DNA from: Catenaria anguillulae PL171
Lineage: Eukaryota; Blastocladiomycota; Blastocladiomycetes; Blastocladiales; Catenariaceae
Assembly (NCBI GenBank): GCA_002102555.1
Contig: MCFL01000019.1
Coordinates: forward strand, 405,242 to 469,241
DNA length: 64,000 nt
Direction of reading: 5' to 3'
The position numbers and the translations under genes are program-made. How positions within the stretch are numbered: the first letter of the stretch is position 1; each line of letters opens with the position of its first letter. The notes below the pieces were generated by a model. It ran no database searches, was not told where the DNA came from, and was given only the letters and a program-made list of their open reading frames with translations. Positions 1 through 9,894 of the stretch are shown one piece after another.

Positions 1-737
1 GTGGTGGTGGTTGGTGATTCGGTCGAATCCGCTGGGGCAGCGTCCACGGCGGATGTGGATGCAGACGCAGTCAAGAGCTGGGCAGCACGCGGGGGAGGGA
101 CGGGCGTAATTGAACGCGATGACGAGGTTGGTGAAGGTGGGAGCGCCAGCAAGTCATGAGAATCGGGTTGCGTGCGAAACGGCAGAGGTGAAGCGGGAGG
201 CGATGGCGACGGAGATCTATCGCCATCAGAGTCCGTTGCCTCCTCTGTGTGAACTTGGCTGGACCGGGGCTTCCACGGGTCCGTCGGGATTTGCGGCGGC
301 GGCGGCGTCGGCTGATCCACTGTTGTCGTGGATGGCTGGCCGTTGGGAACGGGGATGGGAGGGAACGCGGGCCGCGTGGGCGCAAGGCGGACCGACATGG
401 AGAAGGAGGAAGTGCCGTCGACGCCGGGCCCCGTGAGTGGGGCGGTGGGAAGCGAGGGCGTGGCTTGAAACCTGGCATCATAGGCATCGTCGTCGTCGTC
501 AAACATGGCCGAGGGTACGAGCTTGCCGTTGAGCGTGGAAAAGGTTTGGGACGAGGAGGACACAGATGGAGATGCCGGGGCCGGGCCGTGCTCTGAGCCT
601 TGGTCGTGGTCTCCATGACCAGAAGGTTCAGCGGCGTCGGCGTCGTTGGTGTTGGTGTTGGCAGAGTCAGTGGGGGTGGTGGCGATTGGATCCATGGTGG
701 CCGTGGCGGCGGTAAAGGATCGGTCAAAGAGATCCAT
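1..737 (-). CDS. Disordered Ser/Thr/Pro-rich protein, N-terminal part (runs off left edge)
   Basis: An open frame begins at ATG 737 (second in-frame ATG at 695) and stays open for 245 codons to the left edge, so the rest of the gene lies outside the window. The product is rich in Pro, Ser, Thr and Asp and has short acidic runs (about residues 85-90, DDDDDAYDA). I see no domain, signal peptide or membrane segment in this part. Third codon positions are strongly G/C, like the recognised genes here, and there is no stop over 735 nt; both favour real coding. The other minus-strand frame over the same bases gives an Arg/Pro-rich product and is a shadow. Function unknown; an N-terminal regulatory tail of a larger protein is a guess. 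Confidence 0.55.
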   Translation of the reverse strand, partial: MDLFDRSFTAATATMDPIATTPTDSANTNTNDADAAEPSGHGDHDQGSEHGPAPASPSVSSSSQTFSTLNGKLVPSAMFDDDDDAYDARFQATPSLPTAPLTGPGVDGTSSFSMSVRLAPTRPAFPPIPVPNGQPSTTTVDQPTPPPPQIPTDPWKPRSSQVHTEEATDSDGDRSPSPSPPASPLPFRTQPDSHDLLALPPSPTSSSRSITPVPPPRAAQLLTASASTSAVDAAPADSTESPTTT

Positions 738-1424
738 TGCAATTGGGAGCACGAGAATACAGGAGACAGCTCGTAAACGGTATTGCGTTGGGTGTGGTGT
801 GGTCAAGTGTGGATGTGGACAAGATTCAATGGCATGGTTTCAATACGCTGCACAGAAACACACAGCCGGCCGGCTCATGTTCGGCGTGGCAATTGTTCCA
901 TAGCATTCTGCCACAGTTCCCAAGAAGACGGTTGCCGATCTTGTCCTCCCCCTGTCTTTGCTTTTCGCCTGCTGGCAACCGGCAACCTCTAGACCAAAGC
1001 CAAACCCTGTCCTTCTGTCGTACACATGTACACTTTTGCACTCTCCTCTCTCCTCTCACCTTCCCCATCCTCGGTTCACACTTTCGTTGGCTCTCCATTC
1101 TCTTCAAAAAAATGCCAGACCGTTGTTCTTTGATTGAATAACAGACACACAATGGTTGCCGGGGTGCCAAATAAAATGCAAAGCAGAAAAACTACAAAAA
1201 TACTCGAAAACAGTCTCAATACAAAGAATACAGGGTACCGCGCATCACAGCCTTTGAAAATTGCCCCGTCAAACTGATCCTGACTGCCCCCCAAATCCAA
1301 GCGGCCAAACGAAAAGATAAGAGAGCATTCGCCCGGGTAAAAACTGACGTCCTTTGCTTGGAAAAACGGCTCGGTTCGCTCATCCGGACGAGGCAACAAC
1401 GGATCCCGAACGCACAGCTTGATC
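738..1424. other. Intergenic region, no supported gene
   Basis: About 690 bases between two minus-strand genes. It would hold the promoter of the left-edge gene and the 3' end of the next one. Short open frames exist on both strands, but none shows family resemblance or clean codon bias. Confidence 0.4.
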
Positions 1425-2516
1425 TCAGTCAAAATGTTGGCCAAGGCGCAGTGGCACCCACTGTGTCCCATACATCGCGGATGCAAACTGGCGCAAGAGG
1501 TAATGGTCACCGCAGACCGCGGCTCCAATGGCCCACCGCGACAAAAGTCGATCTATGACGCCATACCATGGTAAATCGTCAAAGTAGTTGTTGAGCGGCA
1601 ACTCCAAGTCTTGACCTGCAGCATACACCTTGGCTGTCCCGTCAGCCAGATTCATGGCAATCGCAGACGCCTGAAAAGATACCAAAGTCGTGCGACAGGA
1701 TGGCCGACAGAGCGCCTGGGTGACTTGCTTGGAACGTGGTCCAGTTTGGCAACAGCGCCACCAGTGCGCGGCGGAAAGAATCCAAGGCATCGAGATGGTT
1801 GTCCAAGACATATGTACGAAATGAACGCAATCAAGACATCGCGGGTATCCGTGGCACGTACCTACAACACCCGAGTTGGCCGCCATCACTTGCTCGAGTC
1901 GCTTGAGGAAGTCATTGAATGTGGATTCGTCATGCAAAATGGTCAAGCTGAAGTGCGTACGCATCTTTTCAATGATGCATGAGCTCGAGGTCTTGTCTCG
2001 CAATGCCGAAGTGACAATATCGTACACATCCTCCGGCAACAACGTGGTTTCATAGTCGAGGAGAGCAATGCACACCTCACTTGTGCTGGACAAACCCTTG
2101 ATGAACGATGCAAGGATGGGGTGGAATTGTGGCATCTCCCACCCAGCAACCAAGCATAGACCAAAGTATCGACCAAGAGTGGCATACTGTCGAAGCGACA
2201 AGGTCACCTCGTACTTGTTGGAGCCATCCACCAGCGAGGAATCATGGTCAACAGAAACAGCGCCGTCAGCGCGTGGTGGCAAGCGAGGAAGGCCACCTTT
2301 TGTTGCAGCAAACGTCTTGACCGGGATGGACCGAATGAATGCCGTGTACTCGGTTGGCCATTGCCGTTGAATGCGTGTCACCGTTGTATCGCTGCAAAAG
2401 TGAAACAATAGGTCAGGCAGAACCATGTTGACAATCAAGGTCACGGAAGGTCCGCGTACCAGTGTCATTTCCAGGCGCAAACGGAACATTTCGGCCATAC
2501 AATCGGCGCAGCGCAT
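1425..2516 (-). CDS. Unrecognised protein, two-exon model
   Basis: Proposed exons are 2516-1866 and 1670-1425, joined by a 195-nt intron that begins GTAGGT and ends TTTTCAG; both junctions are phase 0, giving 298 aa. The start is ATG 2516, with a TATATATA element about 125 bases upstream (near 2643-2650). Exon 1 encodes a mixed alpha/beta-like protein with no motif I recognise; exon 2 contains DLELPLNNYFDDLPWYG. The alternative is that the 195-nt segment is coding: it holds protein-like stretches such as YVLDNHLDALDSFRRALVAL in other frames, and three single-base insertions (near 1862, 1816 and 1671) would link them. In that case this is a frameshifted pseudogene. The protein family is unknown in either reading. 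Confidence 0.4.
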   Translation of the reverse strand: MRCADCMAEMFRLRLEMTLVRGPSVTLIVNMVLPDLLFHFCSDTTVTRIQRQWPTEYTAFIRSIPVKTFAATKGGLPRLPPRADGAVSVDHDSSLVDGSNKYEVTLSLRQYATLGRYFGLCLVAGWEMPQFHPILASFIKGLSSTSEVCIALLDYETTLLPEDVYDIVTSALRDKTSSSCIIEKMRTHFSLTILHDESTFNDFLKRLEQVMAANSGVVGTCHGYPRCLDCVHFVHMSWTTISMPWILSAAHWWRCCQTGPRSKQVTQALCRPSCRTTLVSFQASAIAMNLADGTAKVYAAGQDLELPLNNYFDDLPWYGVIDRLLSRWAIGAAVCGDHYLLRQFASAMYGTQWVPLRLGQHFD

Positions 2517-3300
2517 GAAGATATTTGAAGTCAGAGCGTATTCTGTCCGGATGACTTCACGGACTGGCGTGGGAAGCGTAGCGGGCGGTCGAATCGGAGC
2601 CGTAGAGGGTGGAAGCCTGCATGGAGAGTGAGCTGTCTGTGCCTATATATGTAGACTTTGTATTGGCAACTGCAGAGGGACAGCAGCTGGCAGCAGCGCG
2701 AGTGAGCGAGGAAGCGGGGTTGAATGCTGAAATACTGCCGGGCATTCCATATCTGCATCGGCTGCAGATGGGTTCACCAACCACGCCCCCCCCCCCCCCC
2801 GGGGGGGTGGTTTGTCGTGGAATGAGTGCTGATGAATGTGTTGGATCAGACCCACCAGGAGGGATTCTGTTCTGACGCGCGGCAAGTCTGAGTAACTTGA
2901 AGCAGCCGATCGCATTGCCGATCGCCCATCAGCACCACGAACAAAGCCTTGAAGAAGGGCTTCCGATCCGCCCACCGTCTAACCTGTTGCCAGGAGACGA
3001 GAGATGGGAGACGGGAGACGGATGGCTGTTGGAAGTGGATGGGGTGTATACTTACGGAGCTCTTTAGAACAGAACATACATTGTCATCGCTTCTTACTAC
3101 CGAACAGGTTCTGAGCCTGCCAAGGACCCGGCGAAAGCTGCCCGTGCTGCAAGCAAGCTAACCGATCGCGATGAAGACGTTGGTACATATGTATGTATGC
3201 GGTGGCCTGCGGTTGAACCTGACACAATGGAACACGACGCAATGCACCCAATGCCTGTCCGTACCCGCTATATGGATGTTGCTTGAGTAGAAACAACCAA
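2517..3300. promoter_or_regulatory. Upstream region of the 1425-2516 gene, with TATA-like element
   Basis: On the minus strand the sequence near 2643-2650 reads TATATATA, placed to act as a TATA box for the gene starting at 2516. The remainder has only short frames without protein-like character, apart from the C15-G7 hairpin. Confidence 0.3.
2786..2807. repeat. C15-G7 homopolymer junction in an inverted repeat
   Basis: Fifteen C are followed directly by seven G. Flanks AACCAC (left) and GTGGTT (right) extend this into an imperfect hairpin of roughly 12-bp arms. It could be a real hairpin or a join artefact in the assembly. Confidence 0.6.
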
Positions 3301-3301
3301 T

Positions 3302-4995
3302 GTCGGAGGCGCCGACCCGACCACCAAGGAGCACTGGACTCGTTTTCGTTCGGTCGACATTCTCGAGCTCAAGGGTCCCGACGCGGGCGGAGACGGCGGA
3401 GCAAACGACGATGCCGAGGAAGGCGATGACAAATGAAACCCGGGTGAACCCGGCTTGCTCAAGAGCGACACGGACGGGAACGACGACGACACCCGAGTTG
3501 ATCAACGGGACCAGACGGGCGACGGACCGCATCCAGACGCCATGGATGCCTCCGATGGCGAGCAGAGTGGTGCCGAGGAGGGAGACGGTGTGACCACCAA
3601 TATCGGTTCGGGCTCGGACTAGGACGTCGACTTCGCGCATGGCACAGCGGCCAGGCCGCGGCCGGCGAGCGTGTGCGTTGGCTCCCGTCGCCCGGATCCT
3701 ACCTGCGTGATGTCGATAAGGGTGCGGATGCCCCACGGCGTGGACATGGCCCAGTTGGCGTCCGCAGCCCGGGATGTCGGTTGCAAGATTCTCGAGAGCA
3801 GGTAAGAAAAGTGCGCAAGGACCACCTGGGATTCTGGTTCGGAGTCAGACGTGGATACACCAGTCAAGAAGCCCAAGCAGTACCTGGATAAGCTCGAGGA
3901 CCCGTTCGGGCGACTCATGGGGAACGCTGTTGAGGCCAACCAGTCGTGGGACGCGCTGTGCCGTGTGCCGCGTTTTTGATCCGCACGCGCGCCAGGTTGC
4001 AGACGACCATGATGGCGGAAGCCAAGCTCCGCCATTGCCCTGCCTCGCAGGTGCCAGCCGACCACCCCACGAGCATCATGACTAACATGCGCCTGGTGCT
4101 GGAGACCCGCGGTGGTGTGATGGCGACGGACGCGGTCGGTGCGATGGAGCTGGCCCGTGGCATCGGATTCTCTCGCCGAAAGGATCGGCATGTGCACTCG
4201 CTTGTCATTCCACATCAAAGATGGCGAGAAGCTCGATGCATCCCTTCTGTTCCTCTGGCAAGGCGTCGACCCGGCACAGCGCGCGCCCACTGCTTGCCGT
4301 GACCGACATGCGCCCTTCAACCGCGTCTATGGCCGCGTATCGACTTGCCTTCATGGGCGCCAAGCCGTGGGTACCGCACGTTTTATCGATTGGTATGGTA
4401 CATCGTTTGTTGGTTCCCATCATGCATGTCATGGCTGGCGAGACATATTCACAATCCTTCGAATTTTCCTCTAGCAACCGAGACGGAGGTTAACAGCGCC
4501 AGGTCGGATAACCAGCTTGACACACCAGTGGAGCCCTCCCTGAGCCCATCTGTCCTGCCCCGCAAGCGTAGCGCGCCAATGGCCAATCAAGTTCTTTCGG
4601 GTCCAAAGGGCGACGCTGTCAAGGAGCTCAACGACATTACCAAGCGCCGCAAGATGGTTGACGCCGAAATCCAAAAGGAAATGGAGCGCGAGGAGGAAAT
4701 GAAGCACGCCTTTCAAAGCTCAGGGACCAGTACAATGCACCATCCCGCTTGACACCTGTTCCACATGAGCCCGCGTCTCCATCGCCCGGAGCGCCCACGC
4801 TGACCGTTTCGCCTGCGCCAACCATGTCGATCGTGTTGACCGTGCCAAGGATGCCGGCTGCTGTCATCGCGCCAGATGCATATGATCCGGAAATGGCTCT
4901 GACCATCAAGAAGGCTGGGAGCAGGCGGGTTTGCAGCTGAGCAAGATGGCCCTGATGCGGGTGCAGGTGGTGGATATGCTGCAGGTGACCGGGTA
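3302..4995 (+). pseudogene. Decayed plus-strand gene, many frameshifts and stops
   Basis: Plus-strand stretches with protein-like composition follow one another in alternating frames. 3302-3715 is acidic and disordered, with stops at 3434 and 3620. 3825-3979 includes DTPVKKPKQYLDKLEDPFGR and ends in a stop at 3977. About 3980-4220 includes MAEAKLRHCPASQVPADHP. About 4150-4320 includes RLSFHIKDGEKLDASLLFLW. About 4325-4490 follows, then 4475-4725 with the charged helix DITKRRKMVDAEIQKEMERE. A Pro/Ser-rich part runs 4720-4925 and a last helix 4915-4995. Links between pieces need single-base shifts rather than introns, so I read it as an old gene decaying by small indels. I do not recognise the family; a captured or transposon-borne gene is possible. 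Minus-strand frames here look like shadows. Confidence 0.4.
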
Positions 4996-6515
4996 TGATT
5001 CGTGCCTCCTATTTTTATTTTCTTCCTCTGTTCGGTCGTTTGAGGGCCGCCACAGTGGACGGATTGATAGCTTGTGTTACGGTGGGATGTGTCATGTATG
5101 TCTGACTCTCTATGTACTCTTTTGTCTACGTTCTCGTTTTTTTCCCCTTCCATCTCCTTGTTGGCGGTTGGACCGTTGTTGCAACAGGGGGTCTCGACAG
5201 TGCCACGGCTCCAACCGCAAGCTGTACACACGCCCGCGCCTGGGCGGCTTCCAGCGACTCGCGGCTCCCTGTACTGCGTATCATGGGACACGACAAGCTG
5301 CGCACATAGCCGCGCTGGCAGTGGCGAGAGTCACGGCGGGACCAGAGCACGCGGTGGAGGATCTTGTTGAGGGTAAGCTCAATGCCCGACAAGTGCGTTA
5401 TGCTGGCAGTGAACAGTGGCGCAGACCCAAAGTCGTTGCCCTCGGGTAACCAAAGCCGTGCACACTCGCTGCGTGCGTACACGGCCGACGACTGGGGAGG
5501 AGATGGGCGAGTTGGCTGCCAAGCTTTTCAATCAGTGAGGGCTCGGGTTTGTTGTATTGGTAGTCCGAGCTGTCGGTCGTGTCGTCAATGTATGAATATG
5601 CGTACAGAACGGTAAACGCTTACATCCACATGTCATTTCGTCTCCCTTCCCTCGATCCGCTCGGCTCTGGTCAACCTTTGACCTAGGCTTCGTTATGCGC
5701 GAAAAGTGCTTGTCGGCAAGCGCTGCGACTCCATTTCAAACCTCTCGCCCAATTTCTTTGTCACGGCCCATACATATGTAGCCAACTCGAGCATTTGCGC
5801 GAGCTCTTTGACCTGAAGCCAGTCCTCCCTCCGGCGAGTCGGAGTCACAGTTTTCTTCGCCGACCTAGGCCTCGAGTAGCTCTTTCACAGCAGCAACGTT
5901 GGGCATCGGATCAATTGGCATCAACCCGAGTAAGTGGCCAGGATACACGGGATCACAGCCTTGATGTACGCCAAGATACACCACCCGTGAAAAAAATTGT
6001 CTTCGCTCCCCGCCTCCTCCTCGATCGTTGGCGGTGACTTTCTCATGTGGAGCCATTACATGAGTGACGAATGGACGCACCTTCGATAAAATAGCAGGGT
6101 GGACGTCGCTCGCCGGCACTGAAGTGGCAAGGACATCCCATGAGACAACGACATGAGGAAGGCGTCGAGGTCTCGCCCAAAGTCAAAAATGCACAGTGAT
6201 ATGCTTGACAGCGTGTGGCCGTCATAATAGTTATCACACTATTAAGAACAGATACTACTATTTATCGAAGCGACGAGGCCTCAGGGTGGATGGAAAACCC
6301 ATACAACGTGGAGGGAGGAGGGAATCGTGTTGCGTTTTATATCCTCGCTGGCCCACTTTATTCATTCTTGGTCGTCCAGATTCATCATGATGTGAAGAAG
6401 CTGTGGCCTGTTTCCAAGTCATTTTGACGCGCTCTTGACTCGACAAGCATCCAAGACAACGCTCGGTCGCCAATAACCAGACAGGATGACTTGCATTTCA
6501 CATAAAAGTCCAAAT
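4996..6515. other. 1.5 kb without a supported gene
   Basis: Frames up to about 190 codons occur on both strands, but none has a recognisable motif. Two minus-strand stretches look faintly protein-like: around 5300-5460 (LWLPEGNDFGSAPLFTASIT) and around 5870-6050. They may be further decayed coding sequence. No repeat or RNA gene was recognised. Confidence 0.35.
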
Positions 6516-7209
6516 TCAATCTCTCCGGCCAACCTTCGTCTTGACGGGCACCACGGCCTCTGTAGCATTCCGACCAGCATCTCCCCGCTCAACTCCACCC
6601 GGCCCACACCCGCGCCCACGGCAAACGTCCCGGCAATTCTCACCATTCTTGAGAATGAGCGCACACGAACCCGACGGACACGGGTCAAACAGCTTGCAAG
6701 TGACTTGGCCATTGACTCGCGTCATGATGTGGCACGGGTCGTTGGTCATGATGAGCCATTGCTGCATAGCGGTGAGCGACGGCTTCCACACGCGGTCGTA
6801 GCCGGGGACGTGAAAGGGCCCGACGTAGGTACGGTCGAGGTGGAAGGATTCTTGGGAGCCGTAGCCACGTGTGTCCTGAGAAATTGTATGAATGACAACG
6901 AGTCAGTTCTGCGATGGACCCTTTGATGAGCGTGTAGCATACCTTGAAGTAGCACCGCCCCAAATCTGAGCGGTACACGGCCGCATCGTATCCATTGTCG
7001 TTGGTTTCACGCATGCAATCATTGATGTTGCGAACCTGAACCGATCCGGCGTCAAACCTGCCCATGAGGTCCACATTGTACAAGGTGTACCAAGTCGATG
7101 TGCAAACCCATTCTGCGCTGGCCATCACGGTGGCGGTTGCGAGAAGGATGGCGGCGGACGCGGCAAGGAATCGGCGAGAGGTTGGATCGCGATGCATGAT
7201 GTATTGCAT
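6516..7209 (-). CDS. Small secreted Cys-rich protein, PAN/apple-like
   Basis: Two exons, 7209-6943 and 6875-6516, flank a 67-nt GTATGC..CTCAG intron with phase-0 borders, giving 208 aa. ATG 7209 or 7197 precedes a clear signal peptide (about residues 5-32, core LAASAAILLATATVMASA). The secreted part opens with a Trp/Cys segment and runs through NINDCMRETNDNGYDAAVYR to CYFK. That spacing (Cys, then Asn/Ala-rich helix, then CYxK) resembles PAN/apple modules, which bind carbohydrate or protein (family knowledge). Exon 2 adds at least six Cys (near NDPCHIMTRVNGQVTCKLFD and CPSGSC). The last 40 residues are less convincing and could hide another intron. Likely an extracellular or wall protein; substrate unknown. 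Confidence 0.6.
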
Positions 7210-8489
7210 GAATGATTCGCCTCTATTGTCTAGTAATCCGTTGCGAGCATGAATGAGGAGAAGGGATGGCAAGAGTGGCCGGGGAGGCGGTGGCACACAG
7301 GAGGTAGTGGGAGATCCAAACATGAAGTGGGTCCACCACCTTTGTCTGCGCAGCAGTACTCATGCAACCGAAGGGGTTAGGGGGTTGGGCTGCGGTGTGG
7401 AACATCTGAAGCGCTAACCTGGTGGAGATGAAGCGCTGTGACATGATGGTGTGGCTTCATGAGTGAGCGGCGGGTTTGTCTCACTTGAACGCGTCCGCAT
7501 GGTTCGCGCATGAAATCGCGAGGTCTCTCAGCCAACTCAACGAACGTCTGTTGACAATCTGTCAGATAGGTATTTATACAGCTACCGCAACAATAGTCGT
7601 TGTGATCGCATCGCTGAGCATGACACTCATTGGTTTACGAGACTTGTAGAACAGAATGTCATGCCCAGTGGGTTGGTACCGGGCGGTCCAATTGCACAGC
7701 CGCCAGTTGATGACGCTCCTCAAGACAAAAACTGCCTTCGTTAAAAGAAAAAATAAGTTGAAAAAAAAACATCACGATGCTCGTTCAATGACATCTTGAA
7801 TGCATGAAGGTCCGTTCAGTCACAGACAGATGGACAGGATACGGTGATACATGCAAGCACGCATGCGTGGCACGATCCCCCAAGTCATCAAGTTTGATGC
7901 TGATTGACATCTAGCTGCTCCCACTTTTAAAACCATGGCGAGTCCGATCCAGTCGCTCAGCCAGCGGCCGTCCGCACGACAGCAAACGCATAATCTTCCG
8001 TCGCACCCCACGTTTCACAGTGGCCCACGCGGACTCTGAGCGCATCGCGACCCCTAATTGACCGACAGTCAGTAGCGGCGGCAGGCACGTTTCCCTCGCC
8101 GAAGATTACATTGATCATGAATTGAGTTGCATGTTTCAAATGCAGAGAAATGAAGAGCAATACATCAATGCATCATTTAACTTGCTTAAAAACATGAGGC
8201 CCATCTGGACGTACGATTTGCGACCGCGAGCAATTTCAAGCTCCGATGTGGCCGCACTGTTGCATGAGTTGTTGCGGCTCGCCGGTCGGATAAACCTGCA
8301 CGCTTGCAGCACGAAACTGCATAGGTACTTACCTTCTACAATGCACAGTGCATCGAGAACTGGTACAAATAGCGACCGCCTCCCACCTGCCAACCTCCGA
8401 TCGAGTTTGGCTCACCATCATCAACCTCGACTGTGGCCTTAGCTCCAATCGGCTCTCCCACCTACTCCTCGATTCTGCCAACAAACATC
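7210..8489. other. Intergenic region between divergent secreted-protein genes
   Basis: About 1.28 kb separating the minus-strand gene at 7209 from the plus-strand gene at 8490; both promoters should lie here. It includes an A-rich stretch (about 7740-7770). No coding frame with protein-like character was found. Confidence 0.45.
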
Positions 8490-9532
8490 ATGAAGCTTCT
8501 CTCTCTCTTCTCGCTCGCTCTCGTCACCTGCTCCGTGTCTGCCGCCCCGCTGGGTACTTTGCTCCTACTCCTCGATCCCTCAACTCAGCTTGTCTAATCA
8601 TGTCCCACGCACTCGTTATGGCAACAGAAAAGCGCAACTCGGCAACGTGTGCATCGACCCTCTCGGGCATGTCCACCATGACTTGCAACTGCCTCGCCTC
8701 CTGCACGCAGGCCGACACTTGCTGTGCCGACTTTGCCGACTTCCAAAAGCAACTCGTGTCATTTGTCGAGCCCATCGGCATTGCCCCGCCCGCCATTCAA
8801 CTCCCGCGCGTCATCACTGGCCGCGTCCCGCAATTCCACAAGCAAGAGCCCGCCATCACGGCTGCCACAGCGGGCCCCAACGGCTCGACCCTCTTGACTA
8901 TCCGGCACTGCGTGTTCAACGATGAGCTGCAAGTCGAGCCTGCGCGCCCGGGCACCTCGGGCATGACCGTAATGCCCAAGTGGATCGTCAAGGAATGCAC
9001 GCCCGGGTACGATGTGATTGCCATGACGCCCACGGGCGCGTTTGCTCCATTCACGTCCGCCGTCAAGGTGCCCAAATCCGTTCGCGTGGCTCTGGGCGCG
9101 TCCAACCCGGCGTCGGGGGCAAACTCGCTCGACGCAAACATGTACTTTGCCCAAGTCTCGGGCCCGTCTGCCGAGGCCGCATACAAGATGGCGCTGACCG
9201 CCGAACACCCTGTTGCGGGCTTTTCCGCCAAACTCGCGCGCTCGCCACGTGCAGGCAAAGTGGCCTTTGACCAGACGCCTGGGCGCACGTGGCGCGTCGA
9301 TTCGGCCGACTTGTCGACAACCAAGGTGCACGAGATGGTTGCGCCAGAGGTCAATGTGAGTGCGGGCATGCTGGATGCAGACTTTGCGCGCGTGGCCGAG
9401 GCCGCCAATTTCCAGGTGGTTCCGTTGCGTGGCGGCATGTTGCGGATGGTGTTTGATGAAAACAACAAGGCGTGGGTCAAGGTGGTGGATGGCGAGGGCA
9501 GGAGGGTCGTTGCGCAGTCGCTTGCTGCTTGA
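8490..9532 (+). CDS. Secreted protein with somatomedin-B-like Cys cluster
   Basis: Exon 1 is 8490-8553 and exon 2 is 8628-9532. The 74-nt intron (GTACTT..AACAG) splits a Glu codon in phase 1, giving 322 aa. Exon 1 encodes a textbook signal peptide (MKLLSLFSLALVTCSVSAAP). Right after it lies a Cys-rich stretch, TCNCLASCTQADTCCADF, with the C-x-C-x3-C-x5-CC-x-D pattern of somatomedin B domains, small disulfide knots seen in extracellular proteins. The remaining 270 residues are Cys-poor (one near IRHCVF, one near VKECTPGYD), beta-rich in appearance, and match nothing I know; repeated V-P-x patterns suggest a surface module. A longer frame upstream opens only with GTG and would bury the signal peptide, so I chose ATG 8490. 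Confidence 0.7.
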
Positions 9533-9894
9533 CCATGTATGTTCAAGTTGGGGGTGATTTTATTGGGAGTGAAGTGTGCTTTATCCAGATGCGGGTGTGA
9601 GCATGATTGTAATGTAGAGCATCTGCCGAGGAGTGATCATGTTATTGTTTTTCATACGTCTGTCATTTCGATGAATTGTGTGTGTATCTTTGCATGTGCT
9701 TTTACTTTTATCGAATCCGAATATATGACAGAAATACATTCCTGGCCCAGCAACAGGATGGACATTGCCATAAAAGTATATTGTATAAACTGCGAAAACG
9801 GAAAGAATGCGATACTGTGGTACACATCAAATGAAACAAGAAGAAAAAGAAACAAAAACGAAGGGAACGCTGTCACAAGCTTGCTACATACACA
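9533..9894. other. Convergent 3' region
   Basis: AT-rich spacer between the ends of two convergent genes; it must hold both 3' UTRs. Nothing else was seen. Confidence 0.5.

Noticed and set aside
8348-8627. Upstream extension of the somatomedin-B-like protein
   Set aside because: The start is GTG, and the frame reads through the signal peptide exon in a different frame. The spliced model gives a perfect signal peptide and phase.
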